Notes under the pieces: generated by a model
Databases searched by the model: none
What the model was told of the DNA's origin: nothing
Seen by the model: the letters and a program-made list of their open reading frames with translations, nothing else
Translations under genes and position numbers: made by a program
Shown: one piece after another, positions 1-12,744 of the stretch
Numbering within the stretch: position 1 is the first letter of the stretch
Layout: each line of letters opens with the position of its first letter
Assembly (NCBI RefSeq): GCF_023053635.1
Contig: NC_086182.1
Location: 30,055,501 to 30,119,500, forward strand
Direction: 5' to 3'
Length of the DNA: 64,000 nucleotides
From: Elgaria multicarinata webbii
Lineage: Eukaryota; Chordata; Lepidosauria; Squamata; Anguidae

Positions 1-600
1 TCTGAGTCACCCAGGAGATGCCACTGAGCCCAGCAAAGAGAAGCTGAGCCAGTCTTCACCAACCTAGTTCCCTCCAGATGTGGAGGACTCCAACCCATGT
101 GGGTTGGGGATGATGGGAGTTGCAGTTTAAAATATCTAGAAGGCACCAGGTTGTGGGAGGACGAGGTGAGTCTTCCTGGCCTTCACTGATGAAGTGACCA
201 ATGAGGAGAGGAGGAATTTAGCTCAGAATTGTGTAGGGTGACCATATGAAAAGGAGGACAGGGCTCCTATATCTTTAACAGTTGTATAGAAAGGGGAATT
301 TCATCAGGTGTCGTTTGTAGGCATACAGCACCTGTTGAAATCCAGTCTTCATCACGACAGTTAAAACGGCAGGAGCCCTGTGCTGTTTTGTATCTGGTCA
401 CTGTCCTGCAGCTTTAACTGTTGTGATGAAAAGGAAATTTCACCAGGTGCTGCATGCATACATCTGCTGAAATCCCTTTTTTCTATGCAACTGTTAAAGG
501 TACAGGAGCCTTGTCCTGCTTTCCCTAGAACTGTCTCGTTTACACAAAGCCATCTCCAAGTCTGAAGGCCAGACTGATGATAACCTTCAATGCATCCTTG
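1..600. repeat. Low-copy repeat, left copy (matches 30772-31470)
   Basis: The first 600 bases align closely with 30772-31470, including the same hAT-like MITE insertion, and a third partial copy without the MITE lies near 27870-27965. The 30.8 kb copy additionally carries a short LINE 3' tail (about 30840-30935). The match runs off the left edge of the window, so the repeat may be longer. Confidence 0.75.
234..527. mobile_element. hAT-like palindromic MITE, internally shortened copy
   Basis: It starts with TAGGGTGACCATATG and ends in CCCTA, with the two halves forming an imperfect palindrome. The right terminus is shortened compared with the other copies. Flanks GAATTGTG and GAACTGTC are a slightly diverged 8-bp target duplication. 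It sits at the same site as the copy at 31104-31415, so it predates duplication of that locus. Confidence 0.75.
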
Positions 601-1089
601 TATTTAAAGGCTGCAGCTCTGTATGTGTGCATGTGAGAGAGAGAGAGACAGAGACAGAGAGAAAGAGAGATCATTACTGAGATGGCAGAAGACATGGAGA
701 GGGAATTTAACCCTTTTCTTCCCCCTGTGGTCCTGGGGGGAGGGGAGATAACATCCCACCTGCTGCCATTGGTGGCAATGGGAGCTTTCTTTCATTTATA
801 TCCAACTTTTTTCCTCTAAGGAACTCAAGGTGGCATACAAAATCCTCCTCTCCAAGCCACAGTTAAACACCATGCAACAAGGGCTCACAGCCATGGTTCA
901 GCAGCGTGCTGACCATACTGCACTGGAACTGCCTCCAGAACCAGAACAAACCCCGCCTCCACTGCCGTTGCCTCCTTGGCTGTCCCAGAACCCAGGAGTC
1001 TGGCAACTGGGGTGGCAAACTGGGGTGGCAAGCTCCTTGTTTGGGTGGTTGTGTGCTTGCCCCCTCTGTCCCCACAAGCATCACCAATG
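600..1089. other. Gene-free stretch with GA microsatellite and SINE fragment
   Basis: A (GA)n-rich run lies at about 637-670. A short piece at about 815-860 resembles the 3' part of the MIR-like SINE seen at 31985-32238. No supported gene. Confidence 0.5.
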
Positions 1090-1425
1090 ACATGAAATAT
1101 GACACACCTGTAATTCTAAGAAGAGGCATAACAAATACGAATGAATTTGAGGGAATTTGGAAACAGTTCCTGGTATATGTGTTCTCTAAGGGAAGTGGAA
1201 AACCACCACCAGAAGAAGTAATGAGATTTTGGAAGCAGGAATAGATCCCAAAGGGTGAAGGGGAGCAATTGTATTGTATTGTATTGTTTGATCATGAATA
1301 TTGATAAATTACAAATGTTAACAGTTGAGCAAATTTATGTAATATTTCTTTCTTTCTTTTGATTGATTGTGTAAATGTGAAGTTGATGTATTTTAATTTG
1401 TGTTAATAAAAACTTTTTAAAAATG
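1090..1425 (+). mobile_element. L1 LINE 3' end (ORF2 C-terminus and 3' UTR)
   Basis: The + strand encodes the end of an L1 ORF2 (FEGIWKQFLVYVFSK, then FWKQE and stop at about 1242-1244), followed by a short 3' UTR and an A-rich end after AATAAAAACT. The same C-terminus is found at 22330-22730 and, unfinished, at 36300-37862, so three fragments of one L1 lineage lie in this window. Confidence 0.8.
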
Positions 1426-1884
1426 TTAGAGTAGAGAAACTTGTGACATTCATAAACAAGTTATTTAAAAATATATATATGGAAATTTAAAAATAAAAAA
1501 GCCAGCCATCCGGCCAGCCAATAGCCAACCTCATTAACAACAGCAGCAGCTTGCAATGAGTGAGGATACAGTCAGAAAAAAATATTTGAGGGAAGGGGAG
1601 ATTGCATCACACAGAGAAGAGCAAAAACTTCAAAGTACAGCAAAAGCAGGATTGAGTGAAGTTAATTTCAGGTACAATGAATGTCTCACTTGTTCTTTAT
1701 TTCAGTGATTTTAAAATTAAGCTGTTATGGAGAACAGATTTGTCTAAAACGTGTGCTGTAAAATCAGACATATGACCAAGGCTGTGTTTGGGTGGGCATG
1801 CCCCCTTGGTGCTGGACACGCCCCCTTGGGAGCCGACCATGTTGTCCTCCTTTTTGGCTTCCAAAATATGGTCACCCTAAAAAG
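1426..1884. other. Upstream region of copy A; hAT-like end at about 1780-1880
   Basis: The sequence ends with a stretch (GTCCTCC, then ATATGGTCACCCTA) that resembles the right end of the hAT-like MITE family. Homology between the NNMT-like copies begins immediately after it, at about 1885. Nothing else recognised. Confidence 0.45.
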
Positions 1885-1979
1885 CCTTGGATTGCATCAG
1901 AGAAACAAGGGGGTTGGACCAAAAATAGACAGCTTTAATGACCAGCCCAAGTAGAACTACTGAGGATTTTGCAAGGATC

Positions 1980-3882
<1,903 letters not shown>

Positions 3883-4037
3883 GCTAAACGGGAAGTGGTT
3901 GAGGAAATACTGGGGAGATGCAACAGAATTGCCTTCAAGTTTTATTCTGATGATTTGATATTGAGAAAACAAGGCCAGAAGCCGTGATATACCTGCTTTG
4001 TATGTAGGCCTCTGTATGTACTTCTTCACACAGCGCA

Positions 4038-4345
4038 TAGTTAAATTATGGAACTCACTACCACAAGATGTGAGTGGATGGCTTCAAAAGGGGGTTGTAT
4101 AAATTTCTGGAGGCAAAGGCTATCAATGGCTACTAGCCCTGATGGTTGTGTGCTCTCTCCAGTATTCGAGGCAGTATGCCTGTGTGCACCAGTTGCTGGG
4201 GAACATAGGTGGGAGGGTGCTGTTGCACCGTGTCCCTGCTTGTTCATCCCTGGCCGATGGCTTGTTGGCCACTGTGTGAACAGAGTGCTGGACTAGGTGG
4301 ACCCTTGGTCTGATCCAGCAGGGCTCTTCTGATGTTCTTATGTAG
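4038..4345 (+). mobile_element. CR1-like LINE 3' end
   Basis: The sequence runs from GGAACTCACTACCACAAGATG to CAGGGCTCTTCTGATGTTCTTATG, a 3' end without poly(A) typical of reptile CR1-type LINEs. It lies in the 3' flank of copy A and is not present at this position in B or C. Reverse-strand fragments of the same family are near 5480, 9090 and 18210. Confidence 0.65.
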
Positions 4346-4436
4346 TTTGGTTCTTGCAAGTGAACTGCATGATGGGATTGGAATAATGTATGTGCCTGAA
4401 TGTGCCGTAATGCTCAAACTGTAATGCTAAAACTGA

Positions 4437-4745
4437 AAAGGGGGCCTTTTCAATGGTGGACCCCCAACTATGGAATGATCTCCCCGATGAGGCTCGCCTG
4501 GTTGTCAACATTTTTATCTTTTCGGTGCCAGGTCAAGACTTTTCTCTTCTCCCAGGCATTTAACAACATATGCTGAATTTGTTTTTGTTTTTAATGGACC
4601 CCAGAACTTTTCTTGTTTAAAAATGGATACTGCTGTTTTTATATTTTTGATGGTTTTAAATTTTGTATTCTTTTTAGTGTTCACTGTTTGTAACTTTTGT
4701 AAACTGCCCAGAGAACTTCGGCTATGGGGCGGTATATAAATTTGA

Positions 4746-4788
<43 letters not shown>

Positions 4789-4792
4789 ATAT
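4437..4792 (+). mobile_element. LINE 3' end with (TAAA)n tail
   Basis: The end reads AAACTGCCCAGAGAACTTCGG, then GGCGGTATATAAAT, followed by an ATAA tandem tail at about 4744-4790. This tail type (gcttcggctattgggcggta) recurs at 15800-16000 and 63172-63281 and is common in squamate LINEs. The exact family is not resolved here. Confidence 0.6.
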
Positions 4793-4826
4793 ATCAGCAA
4801 GGAAATGCTTAGTTGGAATTTCTAAC

Positions 4827-5215
4827 TGTCAAGACCTCTAGATATATTAGAAGACAAATAAGCTAGCTTGATAAGCAGAACTGACCATCCAGGTCAATCC
4901 GACATTACCAGAAGAGCTCTGGGCCATCTGTTGATAAGGTATAATGAAGAAGTTTGCTTTGATCTGTCTTTGTTTTGCTTTAGAACTTTGCTAACTGCTA
5001 ATTGGTTAAGATGCTACTATGTATAAATATACCTGCTTTTCACACTGCCAGTTGAGAAGTTCTTTGTCTGTAGGACTTTTTCCATACGGCTGTATTACAC
5101 TCAATAAATCAGAATTGCCTTACAACCAAAGTGGATGTTTTTGTCTTTTATTATTATTATTAATGATTATTAATTACATTTATTTACTGCCCCATAGCCA
5201 AGTCTCACTTTGACA
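4827..5215 (+). mobile_element. Old solo LTR downstream of copy A
   Basis: Bounded by TGTCAAGACC and TTTGACA, with a TATA-like TATAAATA near 5021 and AATAAA at 5103-5108 about 80 bases later, the spacing expected of an LTR. A fragment rich in TTA repeats has inserted near its right end. The same element lies downstream of B (13490-13815) and C (21233-21541), so it was present before those genes duplicated. No internal retroviral region is attached. Family (ERV or Gypsy) is not determined. Confidence 0.55.
5103..5108 (+). promoter_or_regulatory. Candidate poly(A) signal for copy A
   Basis: AATAAA lies about 1.2 kb past the stop of copy A and inside the LTR-like element. It is kept at the equivalent site after B (13537-13542, as TTTATT) and C (21279-21284). 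Confidence 0.45.
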
Positions 5216-5477
5216 ATATTTTATAAAGTCCTGAAATGTCAGTAGCTGGGGACAGAGCTAACATCTGGGTTTGGTGCAGGGTCAGGGAATAAAGTGACCG
5301 TAACCATCTCCCTGCCTGACAGGGGAGAAAAGAACAGGGCATGTCAAATGTGGAACGGAAAAGGAAGAAAAACACACATTCTAACCTCTTGGTAATGGAA
5401 GTGTCAAAACCCTGAAAATTTCACCGAAAGCTCGCACCTACCCCACAATTTTTTTGTATGTGATTCAGAATATTAAA
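5216..5477. repeat. Duplicated intergenic flank, copy A version
   Basis: This segment is the reverse complement of 13200-13490 and 20945-21233. It shows that the downstream flank of A is the same duplicated unit as between the - strand copies. Confidence 0.7.
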
Positions 5478-5700
5478 AGAGCCCTGCTGGATCAGACCAA
5501 GGCCATAGCTAGACCTACGGTTTATCCCTGGATCATCCAGGGGTCAAACCTGTTCATCTAGGTGCCACACAGGAGATCCAGTGCTCAGGCAGGGGTGAAC
5601 CCTGGATGATCCCAGGATAAATCTTAGGTCTAGCTGTGGCCCAAGGGTCCATCTAGCCCAGCACTCGATTCACATAGTAGGATCACAAAACCCTTGCAGT
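5478..5700 (-). mobile_element. CR1-like fragment split by a MITE
   Basis: AGAGCCCTGCTGGATCAGACC continues after the MITE as CCAAGGGTCCATCTAGCCCAG. The two parts join into one CR1-like end once 5500-5643 is removed. Confidence 0.65.
5500..5643. mobile_element. Short palindromic MITE inside a CR1 fragment
   Basis: Inverted ends GGCCATAGCTAGACCT and AGGTCTAGCTGTGGCC enclose about 140 bp that is itself largely palindromic (CCTGGATCATCC against GGATGATCCCAGG). The host repeat reads through on both sides, which defines the insertion. Confidence 0.75.
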
Positions 5701-7196
5701 TGGAAGGTATGTTGACCTCACCAAATCTTTGACCCGGGCTTTCATACTATGCAAGACCTGGATTCCCTGGCAGAAAAAAGTTATTTATGAAGGAATCATA
5801 TCTGTGGAGGGGGAGGGGGTATAAATTTTGGAATGAATGAATGCTGAGGCTGTACATTTTCTGGAGGGCTGAATATTTTTGAGGGGAACCCTGTAGTTAC
5901 TCAGTGGCAAGTGAAAGGCACTCCGAATATCCTCGGGTTGCTCTCTTTTTTCTTACTAGCATGCCATGGGGAGGGTGGCAACTGACACCTTACCAAAAAC
6001 CCAGGAAATGCATTAACAACAAAGAGGACAAAGGGGGACATTGATCAGCCTAAAATATGCACATGACACTTTATATGTAGATGTGCCAACTTAGAAATGA
6101 TGCCTAGACTTTAAATAGAAATTCAGTTCAAGCGGGGAAGGCAGTGACCAGGTGATCTCTGTGCCTGCTGCTTATTCTTCTGTCCAGGCAGAGGAACCAT
6201 TTGTTGCTCTCTCTTCTTTGGACTCTTTACTTTTAAACTGGACATGGGCTGGGCAGCTCTTCAAATAGAGGAATGTCCCCTGAAAAATAGGACACCCGTC
6301 CAACCTAACAAAACAGAAGAGAATTCTTGGTTCTGACTCAGGCAGCAACAAATGGCAGGGGAAGCCAAAGAGCTTGACATCTGGTTGTCTTTGGCAACGT
6401 GGGGAAGAACTTACTGGAATCCAGTTCGTTACATTGGCGTGGAGTTGCTGTATTCAGAACAAAATGTTTTACTTTGCGGCATCAGGAGGACATACTCCCC
6501 CATGCTGAGGCCCCTTGGGCAGGGAACTTCCATAAAAATGGGAGAGCAGATTGATGCACACTTGCAAAAGCCAAATGCTTACCGAACACAACCACCCACT
6601 ACCACCATACTGACCTACACTCTAAGTGGGCCTGGAAATCTAGTTGGCTTGAAGCTTTTAAGATAACATTCCATTATTAGTAGTATGGTTTTTACTTTCA
6701 CATCTTCAGTTTTATAATTGAGTATGTAAATCCATTCATTTGGCAATCAGCCATGACAACAGGATTCCAATAGCGACAGAAAATAAAACCCAGAAACTTT
6801 ATTTTCATGTTCTTTTATGCTTCTGCCATAAGGACGAGGTTAGTTTGAAGTCTGTAAAATTTATGCTTTTACATCCACCACACTTCCCTTAGTGGGGAGA
6901 TGTTCTACAGACACACCCAGGTTTGGGACCCTTTAGAAGGAGTTCTGTGCAGGCTTATTGGCATTTGTTTATGGAGGGTGATCGGTATTTTGAAATATTT
7001 CCATTTCTTTACAAATGTACCGGTGGAGCATAGATGGAAGCACACAGCTGAAACCAAAGTCCACTGTTTCCCAAGAGATCTCCAAGGAGACCACCGGTAC
7101 CCTAAGATGCTTACACGGCCCAAATTCAGCATTTTCTGCATCTTTTTCAGTATCACAGAAACTTCCGCCTGGCCTTGGTTTCTTTCACACCCTCCT
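5700..7196. other. Gene-free stretch, nothing recognised
   Basis: Short open frames occur (for example 6352-6666) but show no recognisable domain, no splice context and no paralogue in the window. Confidence 0.4.
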
Positions 7197-7735
7197 CGGG
7201 TGATTCCAGATGTGGCTTTTATTGTGCAATGGCAATTTGATGCACAAGCATGATCAGACAAGCGTTTTACTACATGCTCGTTACTCTCCACTCACAGGTA
7301 TTTTGTGGGTCCCTTCTGCCTCCTGGGGGGGGGATCTACACTACTGCTTTTAAAGCGCTTCAAAGCACTTTGAAAACGTTTTGAAAACTGTATATGCAGT
7401 GTGTCTTGGGCCCCAACAGTTGTCAAAACTGTTATAAAGTGCTTTGAAGCAGTTTAAAGCAGTAGTGTAGATCCCCCCGTGTCTCCCCTTCCTTCTGGTC
7501 TTATTTCTGCGACAAAATAAGACCCGGTAAATCCATTTTTTTTTTAATGCAAAACTTGCCGCCATTTCCTGCTGTGTGCAGGAAAAGCAGCGCAATAAAA
7601 ACACCCACTGAATGGGCCACGTGGTCATTGCTGCTTCCTTTTTCTTCATCACGTGAAGGAAGAGGAAGCTTGTCATTGCTATTGTGGGACAGCAGAAGGG
7701 GGCCAAAGTGACGGTAGGGAAATGCGACTCCCCCC
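7197..7735. repeat. Unidentified interspersed repeat, copy 1
   Basis: It aligns over several blocks with 47090-47490 (shared TGCTCGTTACT, CCTGCTGTGTGCAGGA, the block around ACTTCCTCTTTTGAAAAGGA and its equivalent, and GTGACGGTAGGGA). It is interrupted by a foldback element at 7323-7485. Probably a decayed DNA transposon; family unknown. Confidence 0.5.
7323..7485. mobile_element. Foldback MITE ending in GGATCTACAC
   Basis: Ends GGGGGGATCTACACTACTGC and GCAGTAGTGTAGATCCCCCC are inverted copies, and the arms continue inward through runs of AAAGCGCTT/AAGTGCTTT. It shares its terminal GATCTACAC with the larger foldback element at 43425-43833. Confidence 0.8.
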
Positions 7736-7886
7736 CCCCCATGATGACCTTTTCCTTCTGTTTGTAACCTTCTCGTGTTTCCCCACCATTTCTTTCTTTC
7801 CACAAGAAAAAAAGCTGCAAAGGAGGAAAAGATGCAATGGCTGCATAATGTGTTTTGCTTGGTAGAGCAAGGAGCCGTCCACCTGG

Positions 7887-8271
7887 ATGCGCTCCTCTGA
7901 TGCCATGTTTCTCGTCTGCCCAAGGGTCTCTACTTCCCTTGCTCGGCTTCGTCCATTTTCCTCTGCTGCCCCTTACGCCTGGAACGCTCTTCCAGAACAT
8001 CTAAGATCCACAAGTTCAATCGCAGCTTTTAAAGCTCAGCTAAAAACTTTTCTTTTTCCTAAAGCTTTTAAAACTTGATGTTATTTGGACTTTACACTGT
8101 TAGTTTTACCCGACCCTGTGCCTGTTTACCCTACCCAGTGCCTGTTTACATTCTCTTCCCCTCCTCATTGCTTTACTATGATTTTATTAGATTGTAAGCC
8201 TATGCGGCAGGGTCTTGCGATTTACTGTTTTACTCTGTACAGCACCATGTACATCGATGGTGCTATATAAA

Positions 8272-8338
<67 letters not shown>
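7887..8338 (+). mobile_element. L2-type LINE 3' end with ATAA/AAT tail
   Basis: The + strand encodes the C-terminal L2 reverse transcriptase tail (SSDAMF, then LARLRPFSSAAPYAWNALPE, KAQLKTFLF), followed by the 3' UTR landmark TTGTAAGCCTATGCGGCAGGG and a tail of TAAA then TAA repeats. Related ends are at 27303, 55223 (reverse), 56126, 56900 and 60107. Confidence 0.85.
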
Positions 8339-8339
<1 letters not shown>

Positions 8340-8539
8340 TTAACTGGGGGCAGTAGCTGGAGATCAGCCTTTTCTCCATTTCAGGTATTTCCTTCCAAGC
8401 CATTCAGAAAACATAAGGAAAATGGTTTAATGATTCGTTCCTGTGGGTGTGAGTTGCATCATTCTGTTATTAAGACATTTTTCTCAAGTCTGAGGTTCCA
8501 GCCAGATATTCTGGGCAGCCTGCCATGGTAGTGCTCAGC

Positions 8540-9720
8540 TCATTACAATTTCCTTACTTGCCTATCTCCACTCCTCGAAAATGAACAAACAAAAAACCCA
8601 ATCCTATAATACATTCCTAGGCAGCCAGGGGCAATCCAGGTCACCATTCCCTTGCCTTTAAAAAACATACGCACTGCTGCACTGCTCTCCTTCTCAGAGC
8701 CTGGCTGCTCTCCTTTGTCTTCCGTGGGCTGCTGTGGCTTCAGCCGGGCTGGGAGCATCTTTTCCCAAGGCAGAAGATTCCTCTTCCAAACTGCATGTGC
8801 ACAGAGCCTCGAAAGGTTTGGTGGTGCTGCTGCGTGGCTGCAGGCATGCGTGCTGCTTCAGGGCACCTTTAAAAAGAAAAGAAAGGAAAGGAATACGTGA
8901 AGTTCTTTTTTGCAATGGGGTTGTTGCGCAAGAGGGCACTGCTGGGTGGGTCAGTGGCTGAGCCAAGCTAGTGAATCTTTAAGGTAGGAAAGTGGTGAAG
9001 AAAGGAGAGAGGTGAGAGTGGTTCTGTTCAGGTGTAACTTGGGGAAGGCTGGGAAGGCTAACCATGGTGCATGGTGCTTAGCATTAACATAAGAACAGCC
9101 CTGATGCTGGATCAGACCAAGGGTACATGTTGACCAGGATCCCGCAAGCAGGACATGGTACAACAGCACCCTCCAGCCCATGTTCCCCAGCAACTGGTGC
9201 ACACAGGCTCACTGCCTCAGATACTGGAGTTAGTGCATAACCATCAGGGTTGGTCTCGGTTGATGCTAGTGCTCCCACTGCACATGCACTACCCCACCCC
9301 TGTGCCAGGTTTCTTGATGATGTGTAGCTTCTTCTTTCATCTCTGCAGGGTGCGGGAGTAGCTGCTCTTCTATAACTGCTTGGAGAACATGGGCAGAGGT
9401 TTCCAGGACTCTTAGACATTGGCTGGCTGGGCAGGGCTGTTTTCATATTACACGGCGGCCGCAGGTGTTTGTGCCTCGGAGTGCGGAGTACAAGGTTGCT
9501 GTGTTGATAACAGCAGTGTGGGATTGAAAACAGCTTTGTTCCCCACTAGGGATATTGTGGGCATCTGACACAGGGGTGGAGTCTGACGGACTCTGTCCCA
9601 CTCAGCCTGCTGGACTAGGGGCCACAAGCCCTCATCACCACCAAACCCCGCTCACCGCACTGTCCTGGCCGCTGGACATCTTAGCGAGTATCTGGGGAGC
9701 ACCAACCATCCACTAGACTC
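8540..9720 (-). repeat. Orphan upstream flank of a lost NNMT-like copy
   Basis: This stretch aligns with 17300-19170, the upstream flank of copy B, including the segment around CACAGAGCCTCGAAAGG, the CR1-like piece (9090-9250) and the block ending in CATCTGACACAGGGG. No exon 1 lies at its expected gene-proximal end. It retains the empty site for the MITE present at 18689-18986. Confidence 0.65.
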
Positions 9721-10690
9721 CTTCGTAAGCTGCCACTGTGTGTAAAAATGCTGGTTCATTATTCTGCATAAAAGGTGTTTTATGGTGATTAGCAATCACA
9801 CACAAACACACACACACACACACGCTTGCTGGATTAGCAGTCTAAAGGCATGTGCTCCCATGATCCTGGAGGACGTACCTCAAATACGCAGGCAGCAGAG
9901 GCAACTTCCCTCTGCTGCCTGTGTATTTGGAGTACATTGACCAAGATCTCCAACAATGTCAAGACATGCCTGTCTACTCAGAAGTAAGCCTCTTTGCATT
10001 CAAGGACACCTTGGGGTGTCTTCATGGCACTGGGTTGGCACAGCGTCTCTTGCAAACCCCATTCTTTCCCTCTCCTGGGGAGAGGTCAGCTAATCCCGAT
10101 GCCGAAGTGGGAGCATGGGGTGTCTGGGTGGCCACCCAGGGACTGAAGCCACCCCCCTCCTGGTGGAAGGCGATCAATCACCTTCCACCAGGCACCACCC
10201 AGCCACGTCTCTGACCTTTTTTCTCCACAGCTTTAGCAGAAAGCCACGGCGTGGGTGAACGATTGCAGAACTGTTGTAGAATCAATGCCATGCCACTGTG
10301 CACCCACCCCGGGGCTTTCTGAGCATTCAGAAAGCCTCTTGCTCTGATCTAAATGATCTTATGATCTAAATCACCTTCTGTATCCATTGCAGCAAACACA
10401 AAGGGTCTACTGCATTTTCCTTTTTGTAAAATTGAGTTTCTCTGAAACTTGTTTATTCTTGACCTGGAATGACCCTGCAGCACAGTCTGATTGTGAAACT
10501 GTAGTCCAATTCACTCTAGGGCAATTACTAATTCAACTTCTGGGAAGAAATAAAGTGTGGTCTGCATTAAAAAATAATAAAATAAAACAGCATTGCAACA
10601 TATATTATCACCAGATGTAACAAAACTGAAGCCTACAAATATCATTACAACATGTCCTCCTCCTCCCTCCCAATCCCCTTTCCAAAGTGA
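9721..10690. other. Gene-free stretch with short CA run
   Basis: A short CA repeat is at about 9798-9822. No gene, LINE end or SINE that I can support. Confidence 0.4.
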
Positions 10691-11250
10691 TTTGGACCAT
10701 TCTGAATCTCTGGACCCAGGTAAGTGGGGGGAGGGGCTTACCTGCCACTGCCGCTGCAGTCTGTGCCGTAATGGCAGCGGAGCCAGGTAAGGGGTCAGGA
10801 GGGAGGGGGGTTACCTGCGTCCATCATGGTCCGGGCGATGGCTTCATCTGTGGCCCAGGCCACTGCCTGTTTCCAGCCTCAGGCCTGGGCTACAGTTGAA
10901 GCCACCACCCAGACCACGGTGGAGCCAGGTAAGTGGGGGAGAGGGGGCTTACCTGGCACCGGTGCTGCAGTCTGTGTGGCGGCAGGTGGAGGAGCCAGGT
11001 ATGGGGGGAAGGGGCTTATTCACCCCCATTTTGTCCCCCCTTCCCCACTTACTTTCCTCCACCGCAGAGGCAAGTAAGTGGGGAAGGGGGGCAAAATGGG
11101 GGCTGAATATCGATCTGGACCTCTGGATCTCACTCCGGATCAGGTTCCGGAATGGATCGGGGAGGTCCAGATTGATCCGAACCGGTTCGGGCCCGATCCA
11201 GAAGGTCCAGATCGGGATCTGAAGTGGTTCAGGGAAGGGGTGCCCAGCCC
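10690..11250. mobile_element. GC-rich non-autonomous DNA element with internal repeats
   Basis: The segment has irregular direct copies of GAGCCAGGTAAGTGGGG at about 10720, 10780, 10920 and 10990, then GATCCGGA-rich sequence, and ends in GTGCCCAGCCCTAG. Such AGGGCTG-type termini also begin the piece at 29200. Classification is tentative. Confidence 0.4.
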
Positions 11251-11691
11251 TAGTTTCAAGCATTTCAAAGATCTCCTTCACCTACCACAAATTTGACCCA
11301 TTCCCGTTGAACACATATTCCAGTTTTGCATTGCTGAGTGGAGGAAGGGATTAGTGACTCGGACCATAGGAAGCAAGCTAGCTGCCCTCGCCTTTTGGAC
11401 GAAGATCCTCGGCATAGCTGACAACACTATGGAATTTAGGGTAAGGAGGACTCTTTAAGGGTGGGCTAGGACCTCTCCCAACGTTCCAGATACTAGGAGA
11501 CCTCTGTCCCCAAATATATTAATCGGCTTACAAGCCCTATAGCCGTCATTGTGCTCATCTCCTTTTTGAGGCTGCTCTTTTTCAGCTGCCCTTACTGCCT
11601 TCTTCGGGGCCTTTTGCATCTCAGAACTGGTAGCGACCTTGAAGGGAGATGCGACAGTACGGGCCTTACCAATTGCAGACCTGCGTTATGG
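11251..11691. other. Gene-free stretch before the duplication breakpoint
   Basis: Nothing recognised. Homology to intron 2 of the NNMT-like copies starts at about 11692. Confidence 0.4.
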
Positions 11692-11815
11692 CAGTGGTTC
11701 CTGAAGGAGCAGACCCCCAACAGCAACTCAGCTGTTTCCCAATCAGAACAGTAGGAAGAAGAGATTGCAGTGAGGGCGTGGGTTATACAGCACCATGTAC
11801 ATTGATGGTGCTATA

Positions 11816-11863
<48 letters not shown>

Positions 11864-11870
11864 AATAATA

Positions 11871-11920
<50 letters not shown>

Positions 11921-12744
11921 ATGGATGATTGGTATGTGGGAATGGGCTGGATGTGAATGGTGCATGTGTGTACACCTTGGGCCCATTCCACTGGTATGCA
12001 CCCCAGAAAACTTTTACCCAAGGGAATGCAGCCCTCAGAGGGAAAGTTCCCTCCCCCTTGGTCAGAGCATCCATCTAGGAATAGGGAGAAAGATCTCGAC
12101 TGCTCCACAAAGAACATTGGGTGACCTTCGTTGCATCTCTTCCCAGTTCTGATTGGTATAATCTGTGGCAACGACCTCTCGGAAGGACTCACAGGCAGAG
12201 AGGAAATGATAGATGCTGGGCCCACTCCCAATATCAATCAAGGTGTCTCCTCTGATGCCATCTGTACGACATCAACCCAATATAACACACTTGTTCAAAT
12301 CTCAGCCATGAGGCTTGGGTAGCAACAGTCTGAGCTGCTCTTGCACCTTTAACCTCACCTTCATTTGCAGAAACTAGCAGGGATTTATTTTTTTCACCAT
12401 ATCGGGGGTGAGGGGAGTGCTGCCCACTCATTTTGCTGCAGTTCAAACTGCACTTCAAGGCCCAGCCAGTGAGGCCAGTTCAAAAGATGGCAACTCTGTC
12501 CATACTAAACTGGAACATTTGCCCAGTTTGGGAGATCGTATTCCAGGAAAAGCAATAGCACTGGAATGAATGCACATCATAAGTACTTACCTAGAGTGAA
12601 TGCCTTGTGGAGATTTTTCAGGTAAAATGTTAACATTGGATTGTCAACCTTTTTCTCAGGTTGAAAAGCATAGTACATCTCAAAATAATCCTTTGGAACA
12701 AAATGCTCAGCATAAAAGTCTTTCTCTGTGAAGCACCCCTCCAT
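11692..12744 (-). pseudogene. Truncated NNMT-like copy (exon 1, part of exon 2, part of intron 2)
   Basis: Exon 1 (12591-12744, 154 nt, open, good GTAAG donor) encodes MEGCFTEKDFYAEHF and so on, closest to copy A (FEMYYAF, DNPMLTF). Exon 2 starts at 12261 with a normal acceptor but stops at about 12130, fused directly to intron 2 sequence, so the last 75 or so bases of exon 2, its donor and the start of intron 2 are deleted. Exon 3 is absent; the copy ends at about 11692 within intron 2. An L2 3' tail (about 11790-11863) is inserted beside a (GT)n run at 11872-11918. It cannot encode a complete methyltransferase. Confidence 0.85.
11790..11863 (+). mobile_element. L2 3' tail inserted in the truncated copy
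   Basis: TACAGCACCATGTACATTGA, then GGTGCTATATAAATAAATAA, and a long ATAA tail, adjoining the (GT)n microsatellite at 11872-11918. Confidence 0.8.

Noticed and set aside
7350-8000. 216-residue open frame on the reverse strand
   Set aside because: It runs through a foldback element, an unclassified repeat and the L2 3' end in reverse, so it is not a gene.
10896-11296. Gly/Pro-rich frames with repeated splice-donor-like AGGTAAGTGGGG
   Set aside because: The motif is part of an irregular repeat in a GC-rich element, not a series of real donors.
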